Source of the DNA: an uncultured Oscillospiraceae bacterium
GTDB taxonomy: Bacteria; Bacillota; Clostridia; Oscillospirales; Oscillospiraceae
NCBI GenBank assembly: GCA_910577525.1
Contig: CAJTLI010000076.1
Coordinates: 1-6,255, forward strand
Direction: 5' to 3'
Length of the DNA stretch: 6,255 nucleotides
The first letter of the stretch is position 1. Each line of letters begins with the position of its first letter. The notes beneath the pieces were generated by a model. The model saw only the letters and a list, made by a program, of their open reading frames with translations, had not been told where the DNA came from and ran no database searches. The position numbers and the translations under genes were made by a program. This document shows positions 1 to 5,112 of this stretch, one piece after another.

Positions 1-38
1 GAAAAACTACAAAATTTCTTCGGCGTTTTCTTACAATT
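1..38. other. AT-rich sequence after the last gene, possible junction with another element
   Basis: The first 40 bases are only about 30% GC, against a clearly GC-rich remainder. No gene can be called here. On the minus strand, position 34 begins GTAAG, and GTAA is the usual terminal sequence of IS66-family ends, so an IS66-type insertion is one possibility. Too little sequence is present to identify an element, and a plain intergenic spacer is also possible. Confidence 0.3.
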
Positions 39-51
39 TCAGATTGGCGTT
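8..51 (-). repeat. Imperfect 20-base direct repeat, 24-base period
   Basis: On the minus strand AACGCCAATCTGAAATTGTA (51 to 32) is followed by AACGCCGAAGAAATTTTGTA (27 to 8). They match at 13 of 20 positions, with identical ends (AACGCC and TTGTA). The repeat straddles the end of the CD1107-like frame. It could be a subterminal protein-binding repeat of an inserted element or chance in AT-rich DNA. Confidence 0.3.
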
Positions 52-317
52 GACATCCGCTCCAGTTGGCTGGTCACGTCCTGCCACGTCCCGCCGCCCA
101 CCTGGACCCGGGCGCTCTGAAAGCCGATCCCGGCGTTGTCGGTGACGCGCACCTCCACCTCCGCCCGCTGGGTGGCCCAGCCGCTGGGCGGGGTGATGCG
201 GATGGTGATATCCTGTTCGCCCTCGCTGCCGTCATAGGCCAGGGCGGTGCCCGTCAGGGACAGCGCCATCACCAGACACAGCAGAACACAAAAAATATTC
301 CGAAATCTTCTGTTCAA
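39..317 (-). CDS. CD1107-family secreted protein, probably truncated (92 residues)
   Basis: The product starts with a clear Sec signal peptide: basic NRRFRN, a hydrophobic core at about residues 8-22, and a probable cut after TALA (residue 27). The mature part, DITIRITPPSGWATQ and onward to GGGTWQDVTSQLE (36-86), alternates polar and hydrophobic residues like a beta-sandwich domain. It matches the N-terminal Ig-like portion I recall for CD1107/DUF4366 mobile-element proteins. Those are usually well over 200 residues, with a second domain, a DUF4366 segment and a membrane anchor, all absent here. After SQLE the sequence reads RMSTPI and hits TGA, next to an abrupt AT-rich stretch, so the gene looks broken. 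The start is TTG at 317, chosen by the AGAAGGAGG upstream and because the signal peptide begins there. It is last in the visible operon, six bases after the DUF4315 gene. A full-length short variant cannot be excluded. Confidence 0.75.
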   Translation of the reverse strand: MNRRFRNIFCVLLCLVMALSLTGTALAYDGSEGEQDITIRITPPSGWATQRAEVEVRVTDNAGIGFQSARVQVGGGTWQDVTSQLERMSTPI

Positions 318-323
318 GTTCTC

Positions 324-575
324 TCAAACCTCCTTCTGGTCGGTCAAATTTGTTTGGGGCAACTCCTGTTCCGCTCGGATCAGGTCCAGCAGCCCCCGCA
401 GCTCCTCCGGGGAGGACGCCACGCCGTGGACGATGCGCAGGATCTCCGTGTTCTCCAGCTCGGTGAGCTGCCGCTCAAGGTCTCGGGCGCGGGCCTGCCA
501 CTGGCTGGCCTTCTCCCTGGCGTTGGCCAAGTCAGCCCTGATCCGCTCCCGCTTCACTTCAAAAGCGTCACGCAT
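324..575 (-). CDS. DUF4315-type small coiled-coil protein
   Basis: An 83-residue cytoplasmic protein. Residues 5-42 form a highly charged helix (FEVKRERIRADLANAREK, then QARARDLERQLTELE) with heptad-like spacing, suiting a coiled coil. The next block, ENTEILRIVHG (41-51), and SSPEELRGLLDLIRAEQ (54-70) match the short helical end I recall for DUF4315 proteins of Firmicute ICEs, where the conserved phrase is 'LEN-TEI'. Its length fits that family (about 80-90 residues). The start at 575 rests on the GGGGAGG site, and the gene overlaps the radical SAM stop by eight bases, so translation is probably coupled. The next gene begins six bases after its TGA. The DUF4315 gene is normally paired with a CD1107-type gene, as here. 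Function is unknown; dimerisation is inferred from the coiled coil. Confidence 0.86.
   Translation of the reverse strand: MRDAFEVKRERIRADLANAREKASQWQARARDLERQLTELENTEILRIVHGVASSPEELRGLLDLIRAEQELPQTNLTDQKEV
329..337 (-). promoter_or_regulatory. Ribosome binding site of the CD1107-like gene
   Basis: AGAAGGAGG on the minus strand is a nearly perfect Shine-Dalgarno sequence, located in the last codons of the DUF4315 gene (DQKEV). It lies 11 bases before a TTG at 317, a slightly long spacer, and there is no ATG or GTG at a suitable distance in this frame. Confidence 0.7.
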
Positions 576-1476
576 GGGCAACGCCTCCCCGCTTGTTGGG
601 CACATAGTCTGCGAAATTGGGCACCACACGGAACACCCGCTTGTTGTTCACCCACCGCTGGAGTTGCCGGGTGATGAGAGGGGCGCTGGGCCGGTCATAG
701 ATCATGACGTAGGGGTCGAAGCCCATGGCCCGCAGGGTGTCCACCCGGTAGAGATCCTGTTCATGGGTGCTGCCAAAGTTGACGAGCACATACACCCGCA
801 GCCGCCGGAAGTCATGGATGTTGGTCAGCTCCAGGAAGCGGCGGAAATCGGGGGTCAGGTCCACATTGGGATCATCCCAGGCGAAATGAATCATTTTCGT
901 GCGCACCCGGTTCAGCAGGGCGGCGTTGTCCGGGGTAATGAGCCGGATATCCAGCCCCTGGGTGAAGTCCACCCACGCACGGCTATCCGCAAGCTGTAAG
1001 ATCAGCTTTTCATGGTCGGGACAGGCCAGCAGATTGGGGTCCAGCAGCTTGATCTCCCGCTGGCCGTCCCAGAACTCGGACAGGTCGGCCACCTGACGGC
1101 TCCGCCGCCCCTCCTTGCCGCTGACGATACAAAATCCGCAGTTTCTCGGACAACCTCGGGTCAAAAAGCCGTAGGCTGTGCCTTGAAACTGCGGATATAA
1201 GCTGTAGTCCGGGCGGGTGTGTTCCACCGCGTCCGGCAGGTTGGGGCCGGGACCGTAGCCCGTGCCGCCGCAAATCACATGGGCGGCGTTTGGAATCACC
1301 TGGGTGTCCTTGGAATAGGTGTCGGTGAACACCCGGCTCTTGTAGACCAGATCATAGCTGCCCTCGGGGGACCACATCTCCACACTGTCCCCCCGATTTT
1401 TGTGGTGCGCGGACAGCTTCATCAGGCACAGGTTGGGCCAGTTGTGGCCGTCCACGTCATATAAGCCAATTTTCAT
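568..1476 (-). CDS. Radical SAM protein of an ICE transfer operon (substrate unknown)
   Basis: A 302-residue cytoplasmic protein. The core shows the 4Fe-4S ligating motif CPRNCGFC (C109, C113, C116), the CX3CX2C signature of radical S-adenosylmethionine enzymes. Further family-like blocks are LLDPNLLACPD (144-154), DFTQGLDIRLI (170-180) and YVMIYD (256-261), consistent with the strands of a partial TIM barrel. The first 90 residues (IGLYDVDGHNWPN, LMKLSAHHKNRGDSVEMW) resemble the Rossmann-like N-terminal region of B12-binding-type radical SAM proteins, but the DxHxxG cobalamin motif is absent, so cobalamin binding is doubtful. No SPASM or other auxiliary cysteine cluster is obvious. I recall similar proteins in Firmicute ICEs and phages, annotated only as radical SAM. 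The ATG is preceded by GGAGGA, and its TGA overlaps the next gene by eight bases. Fold assignment is strong; the reaction is unknown. RNA or protein modification is possible but unsupported by the sequence. Confidence 0.92.
   Translation of the reverse strand: MKIGLYDVDGHNWPNLCLMKLSAHHKNRGDSVEMWSPEGSYDLVYKSRVFTDTYSKDTQVIPNAAHVICGGTGYGPGPNLPDAVEHTRPDYSLYPQFQGTAYGFLTRGCPRNCGFCIVSGKEGRRSRQVADLSEFWDGQREIKLLDPNLLACPDHEKLILQLADSRAWVDFTQGLDIRLITPDNAALLNRVRTKMIHFAWDDPNVDLTPDFRRFLELTNIHDFRRLRVYVLVNFGSTHEQDLYRVDTLRAMGFDPYVMIYDRPSAPLITRQLQRWVNNKRVFRVVPNFADYVPNKRGGVAHA
584..590 (-). promoter_or_regulatory. Ribosome binding site that sets the DUF4315 start
   Basis: GGGGAGG on the minus strand lies eight bases before the ATG at 575 and inside the last codons of the radical SAM gene. 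It selects this ATG over the in-frame ATG at 629, whose extra 18 residues (MWCPISQTMCPTSGEALP) lie inside the radical SAM reading frame and do not look like the family's N-terminus. Confidence 0.8.
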
Positions 1477-1481
1477 GACAT

Positions 1482-1487
1482 TCCTCC
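1482..1487 (-). promoter_or_regulatory. Ribosome binding site of the radical SAM gene
   Basis: GGAGGA on the minus strand lies five bases before the ATG at 1476. It sits in the 18-base gap after the TAA stop of the CD1108-family gene and supports the ATG as the start. Confidence 0.7.
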
Positions 1488-1494
1488 AATCATT

Positions 1495-4269
1495 TTAAGG
1501 CTCTGGCAGACGGCCAAATCCATAAAAGTGGCTCTGCCAGTATGGTGTATTGATGCTGGTGTAGGAAATGGGATCACCGCAGTGGATCATCTGCCCGCCG
1601 CCCACATAGATGCCCACATGGGTGGGCCTGTTGGGATAGGGCGCGTCATAGGTGCCGATGAAGAACACCAGATCACCGGGTTTCGCGTCAGCAGCGGACA
1701 CCGGGGTACAAATGTCCTCCAGCCCCATTACCCCCAGCCGCCCATAGTTCCAGCCGCTGTGATTGATGACCCAGGACACATAGCCGGAGCAGTCAAAGGA
1801 CGTGGTGGGGTTCGTGCCGCCCCAGACATAGGGATAACCCAGGTATTGCTCCGCCACGGCCAGCATAGCCTGGAAGCGGTCATCGCCCACAGGCTCCCCG
1901 GAGTAGTCCGGGATGATCGGCCCGGTGGGTTCACCGCTGCCGCCCGTGTCCACAAAATAATAGGGATTGAGATATTCCCCGTTCAGCATGACCTCCAGAT
2001 GGAGGTGAGGCCCGGTGCTGTCCCCGGTACTGCCCACCGCGCCGATCACGTCCCCGCGCCTGACCTCCTGGCCCGCGCTGACGCTCAGTGTGGAACAGTG
2101 GGCATACCGGGACTGATAGCCCTGATCGTCCTCAATCACCACGCACAGGCCGTAGCTGCCCATATTCCCAGCGGACACCACCCGTCCGTCCTGGACGGCT
2201 TTGATGGCGGTGCCCTGGGCGGCGGCGATATCCACGCCCCGGTGCAGGTCCTTGACTCCAGTGGTGGGGTGAACCCGGTAACCGTAGGGACTGGACACAT
2301 ACCCCAGCCAGGGGAAGTCAAAGGGGTTGGCAAACGCCTGACGGTTGCCATAGGTCTGCATATACGCTCCATAGCGGTCTGTCTGCTCCCCTGGGGTGAG
2401 GGTTTCAGCCATCAGGTCCGCCCACCGGCGCACGGTGAGGGTGGTTTTCAGCACCTTCCACTGGTAGGGGTCGCCGTTCTCATCGTATCTGGTTTCGGTG
2501 ATGGGCGTCCGGGTAAGCTGATACTTTTCAGCAAACAGCCGGTCCAGCTCCGGGCGCACCTGCTCAAAGGTGAAGGGGTCGTACAGGGCGGCGAGATAGG
2601 ACATCAGCTCATAGGGGTTATGGCTGATTTCTCCCACGCTGTAGCGGTATTCGTCATAGCCGGGGTGATTGGCCTCGGTACTGTTGATATCCAGTTGCAA
2701 ATCTGTCTCTAACTCTGTAAAATACAGTTCAGAATTGCAAATTTCCTGTTCGTCCGACAGATAGGTGGCGGAGAGATAGGTGGACTGGGTGCCGGACAGC
2801 ATGGCGGTGCAGGAGGCCAGCCCCGCCGAGAAAAAGGCGATCACCAGCGCCAGCAGCGCCACGATGAGCAGGGCGCTCTTGTGCGCCGCCGCGTACTGCT
2901 GTACCGCCCGGGCGATTTTTCCAACAGCGGTAGCCGTCTGCCGGGTGTGCTGGGCGGTCCTTTGGGCCTCCCGTGCGGCCTGGGCGTATCTGCGTTTGAT
3001 CTTCTGCTTCTGCATCCACCTGGACAGGACATTTTGCCGCCGCAGCTCGGGGTGGTCCCGGAGGGTGGTCTGCCATGCCAGCTCCGCCCGGTCCATCGCC
3101 AGTCGGCGCTCCGCCTGACGTGCCGCCCGGTACGGCTTGGAGCGCAGGCGGCGCTTGTTCCAGCGCAAAAAGCGCCCCGTGGCCCGTTCAGCGGCAAATT
3201 CGCCCTTGTGTGCCGCCTCCACCGCCACATTCTGGTGTTCCACTTCCCGGAATTTCCCGTGGAGCTTCATCACCGCCGCCATTTTCAGCGTATGGCCCGC
3301 CTGGGCGGGGAGGGATGGGGACGCCTGCTCGGGCTTGACCTCCTCCTCAAAGCGCAGACGGCGGCGGACCTTGCCCGAAGCGGCGTCATACTCCTGCTCC
3401 AGATGGGCGCGGCGCTTCACGGGCAGCTTGGCCTGGGCCCGCTCCAGCCGCCGCCCGGACTGCTCTACCCGCCGCTCTGCCCGCTCATATTGCCTCTGCT
3501 GACGGCGGGAGGGCGGCGGGGTGTTCACCCCACCGCCCACATCCGGGGCGCTGGCCTTCTCATCCTCAAAACGGAGATGGGGCCGCTCCTGCCCGGTGGC
3601 ATGGTCCTGGACGGCGGGTGTGCCCTCGTCCTCAAAGTGCAGCCGCCCGCCGTCCTGGGCGTCAGTCTGGACAGACGGGGCCGCGTCCTTCCGGAACCGC
3701 TGGGCCTGCTTCCGCTGCCGCCGTTTTTTGCCCGAATCGTCTGGCAGAGGCGGCGCGGAGATATCCTCTGCTGTCCCCGTGTCTGGGGCGGGCGCATCCT
3801 CAAACCGCAGCCGTCCCCGGTCCGGCTCTGGGGGCGGGCCGGGGGCGCTGCCATCATCGAAGTTCAGCCGCCCGCCCTCTGGCTGTTCCCGGACAGTGGA
3901 AGCGGCCATGTCCTGCCGGAATTTCCCGCCCTGCCGCCGCTGCCGCCGTTTCCGAGATTGTCCATTGTCCTCAACCGGGGGCGGGGCCACCACAGAAACA
4001 TCGTCCGCCCCCCGCATGGCAGGGGACGGCTCAATTTCATCGGTGGGACGGCCCTCCGGGGGCGGCGGGGGCTGGCGGCGCTTCTTTCCCTTGGCCGGGG
4101 TGCGCTGTGCCAGCCCCTGGTCCGGAGTGCGATCCGGCCCAAAGGACACATCCGCCGTGCGCTGGCTGACCCGGCGCTCCTCCCCAGTGGCCTTGTCCTG
4201 CTCCACCAGCCCGTCCCGGCCCAGCTTCTGGACCAGCTTGGACTTGGCCCGGTACAATCCCCGGCTCAC
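1495..4269 (-). CDS. CD1108-family membrane-anchored peptidoglycan hydrolase (M23 + NlpC/P60)
   Basis: A 924-residue protein expected to cut peptidoglycan so that the conjugation channel can cross the Gram-positive wall, the job done by VirB1-like enzymes and by Orf14 of Tn916. Residues 1-460 are very rich in Lys, Arg, Gln, Glu and Pro with no signal peptide, so they should be cytoplasmic. A single membrane segment follows (about 465-489). Residues 495-650 form an extracellular region containing EISHNPYELMSYLAALYDPF, which I recognise as typical of CD1108 proteins. An M23 (LytM) domain follows at about 655-775, with zinc ligands H676, D680 (HRGVD) and H757, plus H724 and H755 (HLH). The C-terminal NlpC/P60 domain (about 795-924) has catalytic C827 (FDCSGY), H884 (THVGIY) and probably H896. 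Both active sites look intact. The GTG start overlaps the upstream stop by four bases. Family assignment is secure; in vivo substrate bonds are inferred. Confidence 0.94.
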   Translation of the reverse strand: MSRGLYRAKSKLVQKLGRDGLVEQDKATGEERRVSQRTADVSFGPDRTPDQGLAQRTPAKGKKRRQPPPPPEGRPTDEIEPSPAMRGADDVSVVAPPPVEDNGQSRKRRQRRQGGKFRQDMAASTVREQPEGGRLNFDDGSAPGPPPEPDRGRLRFEDAPAPDTGTAEDISAPPLPDDSGKKRRQRKQAQRFRKDAAPSVQTDAQDGGRLHFEDEGTPAVQDHATGQERPHLRFEDEKASAPDVGGGVNTPPPSRRQQRQYERAERRVEQSGRRLERAQAKLPVKRRAHLEQEYDAASGKVRRRLRFEEEVKPEQASPSLPAQAGHTLKMAAVMKLHGKFREVEHQNVAVEAAHKGEFAAERATGRFLRWNKRRLRSKPYRAARQAERRLAMDRAELAWQTTLRDHPELRRQNVLSRWMQKQKIKRRYAQAAREAQRTAQHTRQTATAVGKIARAVQQYAAAHKSALLIVALLALVIAFFSAGLASCTAMLSGTQSTYLSATYLSDEQEICNSELYFTELETDLQLDINSTEANHPGYDEYRYSVGEISHNPYELMSYLAALYDPFTFEQVRPELDRLFAEKYQLTRTPITETRYDENGDPYQWKVLKTTLTVRRWADLMAETLTPGEQTDRYGAYMQTYGNRQAFANPFDFPWLGYVSSPYGYRVHPTTGVKDLHRGVDIAAAQGTAIKAVQDGRVVSAGNMGSYGLCVVIEDDQGYQSRYAHCSTLSVSAGQEVRRGDVIGAVGSTGDSTGPHLHLEVMLNGEYLNPYYFVDTGGSGEPTGPIIPDYSGEPVGDDRFQAMLAVAEQYLGYPYVWGGTNPTTSFDCSGYVSWVINHSGWNYGRLGVMGLEDICTPVSAADAKPGDLVFFIGTYDAPYPNRPTHVGIYVGGGQMIHCGDPISYTSINTPYWQSHFYGFGRLPEP
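2803..2877 (-). other. Single transmembrane segment of the CD1108-family protein
   Basis: Residues 465-489 are hydrophobic (SALLIVALLALVIAFFSAGL and onward) and follow a strongly basic stretch (KIARAVQQYAAAHK). By the positive-inside rule the long charged N-terminal tail is cytoplasmic and both hydrolase domains are outside. There is no lipobox, so this is a membrane anchor rather than a lipoprotein signal. Confidence 0.85.
3550..3732 (-). repeat. Second copy of the ~75-residue intragenic repeat in the CD1108-family protein
   Basis: Residues 180-240 run GKKRRQRKQ, RFRKDAAPS, GGRLHFEDE, then HLRFEDEK, parallel to the first copy. A lone fifth motif (RRLRFEEE, residues 303-310) and partial basic blocks (GKKRRQ at 61-66, PSRRQQRQ at 253-260) suggest a longer history of duplication. 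Confidence 0.75.
3736..3957 (-). repeat. First copy of a ~75-residue intragenic repeat in the CD1108-family protein
   Basis: Residues 105-178 begin with a basic block (SRKRRQRRQ), then KFRQDMAAS, then GGRLNFDD, and after a Pro/Gly linker GRLRFEDAP. The same order of blocks returns about 75 residues later, starting at residue 180. The unit lies in the cytoplasmic tail. Confidence 0.75.
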
Positions 4270-5096
4270 AGCACCGCCTCCGGGGGCCTATGCTCCCGAT
4301 CAGGCGCAGGTTCGGACCGGGCGGCAACCTCGGCCTGATTTTTCTGGAGTGCCTGTCGGATGGAGGGCTTCTTTTCCAGCCGCTTCCCCGGCTTCTCCGC
4401 TGCCCGCTCTGCCTGACGGTCCCGCGCCAGATCAGCGGACTGCTCCAAATCCTCCACCGCACCGATGGCCGCGAGGGTGTTGTTGTTGATGCTGGACAGC
4501 AGCTTATGTGCGCCCCGCATGGGAGCCAGCACAGCCGACTGAAACCGGCCCTCCTGTCCGCCGTCCACGATCTGCATTTCCCCGCCCGTCATAGCACGTC
4601 CGGCGTTTTTCAGATGAGCGCCCGCGCTGCGCAGTTCGTTGCCCATCTCCTCCATTTTGTTCAGGGCGTCCTTCATCCTGGAAAGGGAGCTTTGCAGCCC
4701 CTCTTGCAGATGCTCCAGCCCCTTTTTCACGCCCATGGCGGAAATTGCGCTGTCCAGCGCCGATACGCCCGCGTCCTTGAATCGCTCCAGCCCGCCCTTC
4801 ACGCACTCCATGATGTTGTCTCGAAAGGCCGTCAGCCGGTCCCGCGCATCCTCGACCATCCATTCCAGCGCCTCTACCGCACCGGCAAGGAGGGAGCGGG
4901 ACGAAGCCTGCTGTTCCGTCACCTGGGCAAGCTCGGCTTTCACCGCCGCCAGCTCTTGCAGAACGGCGTCAAACTGCCGCTCCATGCCGTCCAGATACCA
5001 GGACATGAGGGACAAATCCTGCCCCTGGGTTTCTCTGCCGTTTTCCTCCAGCAGCTTCAAAAACTCCTGGAACGAGGGGGCCTTTTCCATATCCAC
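4266..5096 (-). CDS. DUF6674-like ICE accessory protein (helical, function unknown)
   Basis: A 276-residue protein with no signal peptide or membrane segment, predicted from its sequence to be almost entirely helical. Residues 1-65 contain an acidic helical region (EFLKLLEENG, then MERQFDAVLQELAAVKAELAQV) with coiled-coil character. Residues 75-165 carry amphipathic helices, with the stretch FKDAGVSALDSAISAMGVKK in the middle. Residues 156-195 hold the most family-like blocks, SAGAHLKNAGRA and EGRFQSAVLAPMR, followed by NNNTLAAIGAVEDLE at 204-218. The tail from about 220 is charged and probably disordered. I match it from memory to DUF6674, which in Firmicute ICEs sits between virB4 and the CD1108 hydrolase gene, exactly as here. 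The start is a GTG chosen by its ribosome binding site; the ATG at 5090 would remove two residues. Its TGA overlaps the GTG of the next gene by four bases, implying coupled translation. A scaffold or channel-assembly role is only a guess. Confidence 0.85.
   Translation of the reverse strand: MDMEKAPSFQEFLKLLEENGRETQGQDLSLMSWYLDGMERQFDAVLQELAAVKAELAQVTEQQASSRSLLAGAVEALEWMVEDARDRLTAFRDNIMECVKGGLERFKDAGVSALDSAISAMGVKKGLEHLQEGLQSSLSRMKDALNKMEEMGNELRSAGAHLKNAGRAMTGGEMQIVDGGQEGRFQSAVLAPMRGAHKLLSSINNNTLAAIGAVEDLEQSADLARDRQAERAAEKPGKRLEKKPSIRQALQKNQAEVAARSEPAPDREHRPPEAVL
4277..4281 (-). promoter_or_regulatory. Ribosome binding site of the CD1108-family gene, inside the upstream gene
   Basis: GGAGG on the minus strand lies seven bases before the GTG at 4269. 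It is embedded in the last codons of the DUF6674-like gene (the PPEAVL end). The start and the upstream stop share GTGA, which supports translational coupling and this GTG as the true start. Confidence 0.7.
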
Positions 5097-5102
5097 AGCC
5101 GG

Positions 5103-5110
5103 TCACCCCC
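5103..5110 (-). promoter_or_regulatory. Ribosome binding site of the DUF6674-like gene
   Basis: The minus strand reads GGGGGTGA, then six bases, then GTG. The purine run lies just after the VirB4 stop codon, so this is a real intergenic site. It favours the GTG at 5096 over the ATG two codons later at 5090, which would leave a 12-base spacer. Confidence 0.6.
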
Positions 5111-5112
5111 TG

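Noticed and set aside
1..30. Short GAAAA...TTTTC inverted repeat as a terminator
   Set aside because: The arms pair over only about five A/T-rich bases around a long loop, with no convincing stable stem.
576..629. Upstream in-frame ATG extending the DUF4315 protein to 101 residues
   Set aside because: The extension lies wholly inside the radical SAM reading frame. GGGGAGG is correctly spaced from the ATG at 575, and the family's charged helix starts there.
1477..1494. Possible promoter or terminator between the hydrolase and radical SAM genes
   Set aside because: The 18-base gap holds only a ribosome binding site; there is no room for a promoter and no hairpin with a T-run.
1528..2712. Plus-strand reading frame (394 codons) opposite the hydrolase domains
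   Set aside because: The opposite strand encodes intact M23 and NlpC/P60 domains with catalytic residues. The plus frame has no family match, and its His/Gly/Val-rich composition is typical of an antisense shadow.
2881..4338. Long plus-strand reading frame (485 codons) opposite the CD1108-family gene
   Set aside because: It is low complexity (Pro, Leu, Arg, Gly), has no recognisable domain, and lies opposite the Arg/Pro-rich tail, where GC-rich codons remove stops on the other strand. The minus-strand gene fully explains the DNA.
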